DNA of 64,000 nucleotides from Myxococcus flavus (lineage in GTDB: Bacteria > Myxococcota > Myxococcia > Myxococcales > Myxococcaceae), in assembly GCF_050038885.1 (NCBI RefSeq), contig NZ_CP143624.1:7998001-8062000 (forward strand), in the 5' to 3' direction. Of this stretch, positions 1 through 8,800 are shown piece by piece; the first letter of the stretch is position 1, and each line of letters begins with the position of its first letter. The translations under genes and the position numbers were made by a program. The notes below the pieces were generated by a model. It was not told where the DNA came from. It ran no database searches and saw only the letters and a program-made list of their open reading frames with translations.

Positions 1-174
1 GCCCTCGTGCGTGAAGATGAAGGCGAACCCGCGGCTGGCCTGGAACGTCCCCATCAGTGGGCTCCGGGCCACGAAGCGCGAGCCGAGCAGCGCGGCTCGC
101 AGCTCATGGAGCGCGCTGCGGGGCAGTGCGTCTCGGCGGGTGACGAATGCGCGCACGAGGAGACTCGGACTCAA
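1..174 (-). CDS. Partial hypothetical protein (N-terminal part, gene runs off the left edge)
   Basis: An open frame on the minus strand begins near a TTG at 174 (an internal GTG at 156 is the alternative) and stays open to base 1, giving about 58 residues. I do not recognise the family; there is no signal peptide or clear motif. It is divergent from the O-methyltransferase at 263, and the roughly 85 bases between them are unusually AT-rich for this chromosome, as expected of a promoter region. The start is uncertain because neither candidate has a convincing ribosome binding site. Confidence 0.35.
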   Translation of the reverse strand, partial: MSPSLLVRAFVTRRDALPRSALHELRAALLGSRFVARSPLMGTFQASRGFAFIFTHEG

Positions 175-262
175 GAATAGGTAAGAAAATCGTATTAGTT
201 TTACAGCCTACCTTACGGGTTGTAGCCTCGCGGTAGCATCACCACACCTTGGAGACGGACAC

Positions 263-1300
263 ATGAGCCAGCAACCTCGAGCCTCTCACGCGCCTCCGCC
301 CGCGGCCATCCAAATGACGCAAATGGTCTACGGCTTCTGGGTTTCCCGGTGCCTTCAGACCATGGCGGAGCTGGAGATCGCGGACACGATTGGTGACACG
401 CCCAAGACGGTGGAGGAGCTGGCCGAGGCCAGTGGGACGCATGCGCCGTCGCTGCGCCGGCTGTTGCGTCTGCTCAGCGGGCTGGGAATCCTCGTGAAGG
501 ACGAGGCCACGCAGCGCTGGGGGCTCACGGAGCTGGGCGAGATGCTGCGCAAGGACAACCCCGGGTCTGTGTATGGCTCGCTGCGCGCACACGGCCACAT
601 CCTGTCGTGGCAGGCGTGGGGTGACCTGGCCAACGCGTTGAAGACGGGGCAACCATCCATCGAGAAATTCATGGGGGACTCGTTCTTCAACTACATGAGC
701 AAGAACCCGGGTATCGCCACCATCTTCAATGACAGCATGGCCGCGTACCAGACGATGAACGCGCCGGCCGTGGTGAATGCGTATGACTTCTCCACCACGC
801 GCAGCATCTGCGACGTGGGCGGCGGCACCGGCATGCTCCTGGCGCGCATCCTCCAGGCGAACCCCGGCGCACGCGGCGCCATTTTCGAGATGCCTCACGT
901 GGCGCCCCAGGCCCGCCAGCAGCTGACTGAGCAGGGATTGGCGGGGCGCTGCGAGGTCCTGGAAGGCGACTTCTTCGCGCGCATCCCCGAGGGCTACGAC
1001 GCCTATATCCTCTCGCAGATCCTCCACGACTGGGACGACGAGCGCAGCCTTCGCATCCTCCAGTGCATCCGCGCCGCGATGCGGCCCGATTCGCGCCTGC
1101 TCATCGTGGAGACGGTGCTCCCGGGCGACAACGTCCCCCACTTCGGCAACCTCTATGACATGGCCATGCTCGTCGTGGTGGGCGGCCGCGAGCGCACGGG
1201 GACCGAGTACGCGGAGCTGCTGGCGAAGGCCGGCCTGAAGCTGTCCAACATCTTCCCGACGACGATGCCGCCCAGCGTCGTCGAGGCCATGGTGGCCTGA
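263..1300 (+). CDS. SAM-dependent O-methyltransferase (acetylserotonin O-methyltransferase-like family)
   Basis: The 345-residue product matches the plant/bacterial O-methyltransferase family 2 layout. An N-terminal winged-helix dimerisation domain covers about residues 20-110. A Rossmann methyltransferase domain follows, with the SAM-binding glycine motif DVGGGTG near residue 184 and the HDWDDE signature near residue 255. Enzymes of this family methylate small-molecule hydroxyls, often in secondary metabolism, and act in the cytoplasm. The ATG at 263 has GGAG eight bases upstream. It stands alone, divergent from the partial gene at the left edge and convergent with the topoisomerase, so the substrate cannot be read from context. 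Confidence 0.9.
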   Translation: MSQQPRASHAPPPAAIQMTQMVYGFWVSRCLQTMAELEIADTIGDTPKTVEELAEASGTHAPSLRRLLRLLSGLGILVKDEATQRWGLTELGEMLRKDNPGSVYGSLRAHGHILSWQAWGDLANALKTGQPSIEKFMGDSFFNYMSKNPGIATIFNDSMAAYQTMNAPAVVNAYDFSTTRSICDVGGGTGMLLARILQANPGARGAIFEMPHVAPQARQQLTEQGLAGRCEVLEGDFFARIPEGYDAYILSQILHDWDDERSLRILQCIRAAMRPDSRLLIVETVLPGDNVPHFGNLYDMAMLVVVGGRERTGTEYAELLAKAGLKLSNIFPTTMPPSVVEAMVA

Positions 1301-1329
1301 GTCGCCGCATGCCGGGAGACGGGTGCGCA

Positions 1330-2463
1330 TCAGTGGCGGCGCGCCCGTTTCCGTCGCTTCCGGCCGGCGTCGAGCATGTCGAGCAGGGCCTTCTCCGAGC
1401 AGTGCAGGCTCCCGCTCTTCGTCTCCGCCAGCTCATCCACGGAGTCGAACCACGTATCCACCACCTGGCCTCGCTCGAACATGGCCAGCACGGACGGATA
1501 GATGTACGAGGATCGGGCCACCGCGGGGGTGTTGCCCAGGTGCTCGGCGGCCTCCTTCACCGCGGCCACCATCGTCTTCTTGAGCACGGTGGGTTTCACC
1601 GTGCCGTCGTCGCCATCGGACGCTCGGACCCGCTCGCGGGCTCGGGCCAGCGCGCACGCGCAGATGAGCGTGCCGGCCCAGGTGCGGAAGTCCTTGGCGC
1701 TGTACTGCTCGCCCATGACCTCCTGGATGTACTCGTTGATGTGGCGGCGCCGCACGTCCACCACGAAGCCGTCATCCAGCACGAACTTGAACACGTCCCG
1801 GCCAGGGACCTTCATCAACTGCCGGACGAGCGTCGCCACCCGTCGGTCTCGCAGCTGCCGATGCTGCTGCTTGCCGCTCTTGCCCGGGAAGTCGAAGTAG
1901 ACAGTGTCACCCGCCACGCGCACGTGCCGGCGCCGCAGGGTGGCGATGCCGAAGCTGCCATTCTCTTCGGCGTATTGCTGGCTGCCCGGACGGATGAAGC
2001 ACGTCCCCAGGATGCGGAGGACGCCGGCCATCACCTTGTCCCGCCCCAGGCCCGGCTTGCGAAGGTCGGCGTTGATGCGGCGCCGCATGCGAGGCAGCGC
2101 CCGGGCGAAGCCGACGACGCGCCGGAACTTCTCCGCGTCCTGCTTGCGGGTATGGCTGGCGTGGTAGCGGTATTGCCACCGCCCCGCGGCGTCCCGGCCC
2201 ACTGCCTGCAACCTCGCGGTGGGGGAGGGGGCGATGGCCACATCCACCCAGGCGGGGGGAAGGCGCAGTGCGTCGATGCGCTCGCGCTCCGCCTGGGAGA
2301 TGGGCTTGCCGTTGGCGTGGAGGTAGCGGAAACCCCGCTTCGGCGTGCCCCGTCGCTGGATGCCCTCGCGCTGGAGCCGCTCGAGTTGTGTCTCGCCCCG
2401 GGCCCGGCGCCGGGCGACCTGCCGGGCATCGGTACGCGAGGCTGGCACCGCGTGCGTGGTCAT
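1330..2463 (-). CDS. DNA topoisomerase IB (poxvirus/bacterial type)
   Basis: The 377-residue product is a bacterial type IB topoisomerase, which relaxes supercoils by nicking one strand through a 3'-phosphotyrosine. Family markers are the N-terminal GFRYLHANGKPI region, the KDFRTWAGT block, and the active-site segment SSYIYP with the catalytic tyrosine at about residue 320. The frame is open further upstream, but the first 26 codons look like untranslated sequence, so I chose the ATG at 2463. The C-terminus is basic (KRRKRARRH). The gene is monocistronic and convergent with the methyltransferase. Confidence 0.9.
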   Translation of the reverse strand: MTTHAVPASRTDARQVARRRARGETQLERLQREGIQRRGTPKRGFRYLHANGKPISQAERERIDALRLPPAWVDVAIAPSPTARLQAVGRDAAGRWQYRYHASHTRKQDAEKFRRVVGFARALPRMRRRINADLRKPGLGRDKVMAGVLRILGTCFIRPGSQQYAEENGSFGIATLRRRHVRVAGDTVYFDFPGKSGKQQHRQLRDRRVATLVRQLMKVPGRDVFKFVLDDGFVVDVRRRHINEYIQEVMGEQYSAKDFRTWAGTLICACALARARERVRASDGDDGTVKPTVLKKTMVAAVKEAAEHLGNTPAVARSSYIYPSVLAMFERGQVVDTWFDSVDELAETKSGSLHCSEKALLDMLDAGRKRRKRARRH

Positions 2464-2641
2464 GGACCTGGGTCGTGGGAATCCCGCGCACCCCATGTGA
2501 GCAGGTCTTCCTGTTGTGCGCAGGGTAGGGCCGCGCGGCAAGACAGGTGCCGTCCGGCTGGCTGCTCAAGAATCAGCCAGAAAAGCGCCCGGCCGCGTTT
2601 TCTACGGGAATGGCATTCGCTTAGAGTGCAGGCCGAGCCGT

Positions 2642-3466
2642 ATGAACGCCTTTCTCGACACCATATTGGCCTTCCCGACCGCCATCTTCACCATCGTCCT
2701 GGGCGTGGTGATGACGTACTGGCTGTTCGTCATCGTGGGCGCGGTCGGCATCGACCTGTTCGATGGCGACGTCAGCCTCGAGGGCGGCGGCAAGGCGCTG
2801 AGCGGCGCCGTCGAGGGAGGCGGCAAGGCGCTGAGCGGGGCGGTGGAAGGCGGCGGCAAGGCGCTGAGCGGCGCCATGGAAAGCGGCGCGAAGGCACTGG
2901 GCGCGCATGACTCGGACTTCGACGTCGATGGCGGGGGGCTGCTGGCGGCGATGGGCTTCGCGGGCATCCCCATCACCGTCTCCGTGAGCTTCGTGGTCTT
3001 CATCGCCTGGTTGCTGTCGGTGCTGAGCGCGCAGCCGCTGCACGCGGCCCTGGGCGGGCTGCTGCCGTCGTGGCTGCTGAGCTCCGTGCTGGGAGTGGCC
3101 TGCTTCGCGGCGGGAACGGTGTCCGCGGGCTTCGTGGTCCGCCCGCTGCGGCCGGTGTTCGTGGCCAAGCGCGCGCCGGGGCGTGAGGCCCTGATGGGCC
3201 GCGTGTGCACCATCTCCAGCGGCAGCGTCACGGCCAAGACGGGCCATGCGACCTTCGAGGACGGCGGGGCAGGCGTCATCCTGAACGTGGTCTGCTCGAA
3301 GCCCAATGAGCTCAAGCGAGGCCAGCCCGCGCTGATCCTCGCGTACGACGCCGAGCGACACGTCTATGAAGTGGAGCCAGTCGACTGGCTGCTGCCCGAG
3401 GAGTTGGTGCAACTCCAGGATCCTGTGCGGGCCGCGGCGCTCGCTCGCATGAAGGCACGAGGCTGA
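2642..3466 (+). CDS. YqiJ-like inner-membrane protein with OB-fold C-terminus
   Basis: The 274-residue product resembles the YqiJ/NfeD-like partners of flotillins. A transmembrane helix lies at residues 5-27, two more hydrophobic segments between about 105 and 160, and a soluble C-terminal domain of the OB-fold type from about 185. Between the first two membrane spans are nearly four copies of an 11-residue repeat (EGGGKALSGAV), an unusual feature. NfeD-family proteins are typically encoded beside stomatin/flotillin genes, and here a flotillin starts 115 bases downstream in the same direction. I chose the ATG at 2642 because the hydrophobic N-terminus begins there; the frame upstream is not protein-like. 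Confidence 0.8.
   Translation: MNAFLDTILAFPTAIFTIVLGVVMTYWLFVIVGAVGIDLFDGDVSLEGGGKALSGAVEGGGKALSGAVEGGGKALSGAMESGAKALGAHDSDFDVDGGGLLAAMGFAGIPITVSVSFVVFIAWLLSVLSAQPLHAALGGLLPSWLLSSVLGVACFAAGTVSAGFVVRPLRPVFVAKRAPGREALMGRVCTISSGSVTAKTGHATFEDGGAGVILNVVCSKPNELKRGQPALILAYDAERHVYEVEPVDWLLPEELVQLQDPVRAAALARMKARG
2780..2902 (+). repeat. 33-bp tandem repeat encoding EGGGKALSGAV units
   Basis: Three near-identical 33-bp units followed by a diverged fourth lie inside the YqiJ-like gene. They encode a glycine/alanine/lysine repeat in the loop after the first membrane helix. The reading frame is kept, so copy number could vary between strains without frameshift. Confidence 0.85.
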
Positions 3467-3581
3467 CGCATCACCGGCCGCGCAGAGGGGGCGGCCGTCA
3501 CATTCGACGCCGGAGGGCTTTTGCGGGGGACCTCCGGCGCCTGATACAAGGCCCGCTGTCATCATCAATCAGGAATTGGCC

Positions 3582-5744
3582 ATGGATCCCATTACCGCGG
3601 TCGCCGCCGGTGCCGGTGGCATCATCCTTCTCGGAGGCATCCTCCTGACCATTGTCCGGCTCTACCGGCAGGTGGACCAGGGCAAGGTGCTCATCGTCAA
3701 CACGCTGAAGGCCGAACCGGTCGTCACCTTCACCGGCGCGGTGGTGTTCCCCATCATCAACCGGGCCGAGGTGATGGACATTGCCTTGAAGACGGTCGAG
3801 ATCGACCGTCGCGGCAAGGAAGGCCTCATCTGCAAGGACAACATCCGCGCGGACATCAAGGTGACGTTCTTCGTGCGCGTGAACAAGACGCGCGAGGACG
3901 TCCTGAAGGTGGCGCAGTCCATCGGGTGCGCGCGCGCCTCCGACCAGGAGACGCTGGAGAACCTCTTCGAGGCCAAGTTCTCCGAGGCGCTCAAGACGGT
4001 GGGCAAGAGCTTCGACTTCGAGGAGCTCTACACCAAGCGCGAGGAGATCAAGGACGAGGTCGTCCGCGTCATCGGCCGTGACCTCAACGGCTACATGCTC
4101 GAGGACTGCGCCATCGACTTCCTGGAGCAGACCCCGGTCGAGATGCTGGACAAGGACAACATCCTCGACGCGCAGGGCATCCGGAAGATCACCGAGCTGA
4201 CCACCAAGCAGAACGTCTTCACCAACGAGCTGCGCCAGGACGAGCGCATGGCCGTCACCAAGCGCAACGTCGAGGCGGACGAGGCCATCTTCGCCCTCGA
4301 GCGTCAGCGCGAGGAGGCCGCCGCGAAGCAAAAGCGCGAGATTGACAGCATCCAGGCGCGCGAGACGGCCGAGGCCGAGCGCGTGAAGCAGGAGGAGTAC
4401 GCCAAGGCGCAGCTGGCGCGCATCAAGGCCGAGGAGGAGATCCACATCAACGAGCAGAACAAGGCTCGTCAGGTGGAGGTCGCGCAGAAGAACCGCGAGC
4501 GCGTGGTGGGCGTGGAGGCCGAGCGCGTGGAGAAGGACCGCGCCCTGGAGGCCATCAACCGCGAGCGCGAGACGGAGCTGCAGCGCATCGCCAAGGAGAA
4601 GGCGCTCGAGGCCGAGAAGAAGGCCATCGCCGACGTGGTGCGCGCCCGCATCGCCGTGGAGAAGACGGTGGCGGAGGAGGAAGAGCGCATCAAGGACCTG
4701 CGCGTGAAGGCCGAGGCCACGCGCCGCAAGGACGCGCTGCTCATCACCGCCGAGGCGCAGGCGCAGGAGAAGCTGGTCAAGGACATCAAGGCGGCCGAGG
4801 CCTCCAACGAGGTGGCCAAGTTCACCGCCAAGGAGAAGCTGACGCTGGCCGAGGCCGAGCTGGAGGCCGCGGACAAGACGGCGAAGGCGAAGGTCCGCCT
4901 GGCCGAGGGCATCCAGGCCGAGGCCGCCGCCGAGGGTCTGGCCGAGGTGCGCGTGAAGGAAGCCGACGCGCAGGCCCAGGAGAAGCTGGGCATGGTCAAT
5001 GTCCGCGTGAAGGAGGCCGAGGCGGGCGCCATCGAGAAGCAGGGCCACGCGGAGGCGAACATCGTCCGCGAGAAGCTGCTGGCGGAGGCCGCGGGTGAGC
5101 AGGAGAAGGGCCTGGCCCACGCGCGCGTGCTGGAGGCGGAAGCCACCGCCATCCAGAAGCGCGGCGAGGCGGAGGCCATTGCCACGCGCGAGAAGCAGCT
5201 GGCGGAGGCCGCGGCCATCCAGGAGAAGCTCCTGGCCGAGGCCCGGGGCCTGGCGGAGAAGGCCGCGTCCATGAAGCTGATGGACGGCGTGGGCCGCGAG
5301 CACGAGGAGTTCCGCCTCAAGCTCAACAAGGAGCGCGACGTGGAGCTGGAGGCCATCCGCGCGAGGAAGGAGATCGCGCACGCGCAGGCCGAGGTGCTGG
5401 CCAAGGCGTTCGCCAACGCGAAGTTCAACATCGTCGGCGGCGACGGCCAGTTCTTCGAGCGCTTCGTCAAGGCGGTGTCGTTCGGCTCCGCGGTGGACGG
5501 CGCGCTGGACCACGGCGAGGCGCTGAAGAAGGCGCTGGGTGGCTACCTCAACGGCGAGAAGGACCTGCCGGCCGACCTGAAGGAGATCCTCTCCAAGCCG
5601 GGCCTGAGCAACGACGCGCAGAACCTGGCGGTGGCCGCGCTGCTGCACAAGATGGCGGCCAGCCCCGTCGCCGCGACCACCGCCGGCATCAAGGCGCTGG
5701 TAAACGAGGTGCGGCCCGGCGCGAGCGACACGCAGCAGGGCTGA
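3582..5744 (+). CDS. Flotillin family protein (YqiK-like)
   Basis: The 720-residue membrane-associated SPFH protein has an N-terminal hydrophobic anchor (about residues 8-30), a band-7/SPFH domain (about 35-220) and a very long Glu/Ala/Lys-rich coiled-coil region (about 225-620) typical of flotillins. Flotillins form large oligomeric rings that organise membrane microdomains. The start is the ATG at 3582, with AGGA seven bases upstream; a TTG six bases earlier is in frame but poorly placed for that site. It lies between the YqiJ-like gene and a giant ATPase on the same strand, suggesting one functional unit. Confidence 0.9.
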   Translation: MDPITAVAAGAGGIILLGGILLTIVRLYRQVDQGKVLIVNTLKAEPVVTFTGAVVFPIINRAEVMDIALKTVEIDRRGKEGLICKDNIRADIKVTFFVRVNKTREDVLKVAQSIGCARASDQETLENLFEAKFSEALKTVGKSFDFEELYTKREEIKDEVVRVIGRDLNGYMLEDCAIDFLEQTPVEMLDKDNILDAQGIRKITELTTKQNVFTNELRQDERMAVTKRNVEADEAIFALERQREEAAAKQKREIDSIQARETAEAERVKQEEYAKAQLARIKAEEEIHINEQNKARQVEVAQKNRERVVGVEAERVEKDRALEAINRERETELQRIAKEKALEAEKKAIADVVRARIAVEKTVAEEEERIKDLRVKAEATRRKDALLITAEAQAQEKLVKDIKAAEASNEVAKFTAKEKLTLAEAELEAADKTAKAKVRLAEGIQAEAAAEGLAEVRVKEADAQAQEKLGMVNVRVKEAEAGAIEKQGHAEANIVREKLLAEAAGEQEKGLAHARVLEAEATAIQKRGEAEAIATREKQLAEAAAIQEKLLAEARGLAEKAASMKLMDGVGREHEEFRLKLNKERDVELEAIRARKEIAHAQAEVLAKAFANAKFNIVGGDGQFFERFVKAVSFGSAVDGALDHGEALKKALGGYLNGEKDLPADLKEILSKPGLSNDAQNLAVAALLHKMAASPVAATTAGIKALVNEVRPGASDTQQG

Positions 5745-5755
5745 CAGTCCGAAGG

Positions 5756-5870
5756 GCCACCGCCGTGACAGGGCGGCGGTGGCACGGCCGTAAGACGACC
5801 CTCACCCCGGCCTCCCCTCCGGGGTGGCGCCCCTCCGCTCCGGAGGGTGTGGGGGTGGGGGTCTACGCTT
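5756..5870. repeat. Cluster of three hairpin-forming sequences between flotillin and ATPase genes
   Basis: The stretch contains a perfect 9-bp inverted repeat (GCCACCGCC at 5756-5764 with GGCGGTGGC at 5775-5783), then CACCCCGG paired with CCGGGGTG, then CCCTCCG paired with CGGAGGG. None is followed by a T-run, so they look like transcript-stabilising or dispersed intergenic repeats rather than a standard intrinsic terminator. They separate the flotillin from the ATPase and could set their relative expression. Confidence 0.5.
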
Positions 5871-5885
5871 TTTCGGTGAACATCC

Positions 5886-8800
5886 ATGGCAACTGACGGT
5901 GGCAAGGGCGCGGCGCCCGCGGGCGAGGCGGCGCTGGAAGGCGGCAGCTACGAGGTCATCCGGGCGCGGCTCCTGGCGCAGGCGGACGTCCTCGGGGCGA
6001 AGGCGACGGACCTCAACGGGCGGCGCAAGGCGCTCTTCGGCGGGACGGAGCTGACCGTCATCGGCAACGAGCGGGTGCGCACCGAGAACAACTGCGTCCC
6101 GTGCGACATCGCCAGCGTCGGCAAGTACCTGCTCTTCGGCTACAACGTCTTCATCGGTCTGAAGCGCGAGACGTCGGTGTCCGACGTGTTCTCGCTGCAC
6201 AAGTTCGAGAAGACAGCCGACGGCTACGACTTCTCCACCGTGCCGAACACCGAGGCCGGCGGGTTCCTGGCGGACCCCCGCTTCGTGAAGGACTTCGGCG
6301 AGCTGTACAAGTATTACAAGGACGCGAAGCTCCTCCAGATTCGCAAGCTGGACTCGCGCCTGCTGGCCATCTTCCAGACGGGCCAGTCGCTGCGCGACAT
6401 CAAGGTCTTCCGCTTCAGCCTGGACCTGGAGGGCCGCGCCACCTACCTGGACAACCAGGGCGAGCGCGACCACGTCTTCCCGCCGTCGCACGACTTCGAG
6501 TGGACGGTGGCCACGCGCGACAACTACGTCACTGGCCAGCACCCGCACGTCAACGTGCTGGACCAGGTGTTCGTGGAGACGGTGAAGGGCGACCTCACCA
6601 TCAAGGTGGAGGACAACACCTCCTCCGGCATGGGCATCTACAGCGAGCCGGTGGATGACCCGGACCAGTCGCTGGATGATGCGGAGTTCGCCTGGGCGCA
6701 GGTGGGAACGCTCATCCTGCTGCGCGTGCTGCCGTTCCGCGAGAAGGCGCACCGCTATCTCGTGTTCAACTCGCGCACCCAGCACGTGGTGCGCATCGAC
6801 GCCATTGGCCAGGCATGCGTGCGGCTGCCGGAGGACCAGGGCATTGTCTTCCCGGGCGGCTACTATCTCCAGACGGGCGACTTCAAGGTCTTCGACGGCG
6901 CCGCGGCTTCGGAGGGGATGGAGTTCAAGCGCGCCATCCGGTCGCCCAACGGCGAGGACGTGCTCTACATCTTCCACCGGCGCACGGACGGCTGCTACGT
7001 CCTGTTCCCCTACAACCTGGTGCGCAAGGAGGTGCAGAATCCCCTGGTCGCCCACGGCATGAGCCTCTTCGCCGACGGGCAGCTCGTCATCTTCCGCTCC
7101 ACGTCGGACGAGCCCACCCGCGTCCACCCGATGCAGGTGTGGCAGACGCCCTTCGTCTCCGCGGAGCACGCGGCAGCCACGCCGCCGGCGCCCGGCTACC
7201 TGGGCAAGGTGGGCAACGCGGAGCTGGTGCGCGGCATCTCCGACGCGCTGACGCTCCAGCGCATCGCGAAGTCGGAGAAGCCCACGCGGCGCACCTACGA
7301 GGACCTGGTGGCCGCGGCCACCCGCGCGCTGGACGCGTACTACTGGCTGGGGCACGAGGAGACGGGGCTCCAGGAGCCGGTGGAGACCCTGCGGCGCACC
7401 GCCGAGCTCATCATCGATGAGTTCGAGAAGGTGGTCGCGATGCAGAAGCGCGCCACCGAGTCGCTGGCGGCGGCGGAGGTGGAGCAGGAGACGCTGCTCC
7501 TGCGCGTGCAGCCGGAGAACCTCACGCAGGCGGAAGCCTTCATGCAGGCGCTGGCGGACCTGCGCAAGCAGCGCGGGCACCTGATTACCCTGAAGGACAT
7601 CCGCTACATGGACCTGGGGCGTGTGGATGCCCTGGAGTCCGCGGTGGTGGAGGCATCCGACAGGGTCAGCACGGCGTGCGTGGACTTCCTCCAGAAGGGC
7701 GAGGCGCTGGCGCCGCTCGCGTCGCGCCTGGACGAACTGCTGGCCCAGCTGGAGCCGGTGCAGACCTCCGCGGAGCTGGCGCCGCTGGGCGAGGATGTGG
7801 ACCGCACCGCCCACGGACTGGAGGTCCTGGGCGAGGTCGTCGGCGGCCTGCAGGTGGGTGACCCGCTGGCGCGGGCCCGCATCCTGGAGGGCATCTCCGA
7901 GCTGTTCAGCCGCCTCAACCGGGTGCGCGCCAGCCTCGCGGCCAAGCGCAAGGAGCTGTCCGGCCGGGAGAAGCGGGCGGAGTTCGGCGCGCAGTTCAAG
8001 CTGCTGGGGCAGAGCATCGAAAGCTCGCTGTCCCAGGCGGACAGCCCGGAGCGCTGCGACGAGGCGATGTCCCGCCTCACGGTGCAGCTCGAGGAGCTGG
8101 AGGGCCGCTTCGGCGAGTTCGACGAGTTCCTGGAGCAGATCACCCAGAAGCGCGAGGAGCTGCTGGAGGCCTTCGGCGCGCGCAAGCAGTCGCTGGTGGA
8201 CGAGCGGCAGCGGCGCGCGCAGAGCCTCTTCGGGGCCGCGGAGCGCATCCTCCAGGGCGTGCAGCGCCGGGCCAAGTCCTTCAAGACGGACGACGAGCTC
8301 AACGGCTACTTCGCCTCCGACGCGATGATCCTCAAGCTGCGTCAGCTGGCGGACCAGCTGATGGAGCTGCAGGACAGCGTCCGCGCGGACGAGGTGATGT
8401 CGCGCGTGAAGTCCGCCAAGCAGGACGCGCTGCGGGCCCTGAGGGACCGGCAGGACCTGTTCGCGGACGGCGAGAACCTCATCAAGCTGGGGACGTACCG
8501 CTTCAACGTCAACACGCAGCCGCTGGACCTGACGCTGCTGCCGCGTGATGGCGAGCTGTACCTCCAGCTCACCGGCACGGACTACGCGCAGAAGGTGGAG
8601 GACGCGGAGCTGCTGAAGTACCGCGACCTCTGGGAGCAGCACCTGGTCTCCGAGTCCACCGGCGTCTACCGCTCCGAGTACCTCGCGGGCTGCCTCCTGG
8701 CGGACGCGGAGGATGGAAAGGGCGGCCAGTCGCTGGACGCGCTCCACGAGGCGCTGGTGGGGGGCACGCTGCTGGAGAAGGTGCGCGCCTACGCGGCGGA

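Noticed and set aside
3498..5648. 716-codon minus-strand frame opposite the flotillin gene
   Set aside because: Same high-GC shadow effect; the plus strand encodes an unmistakable SPFH protein.
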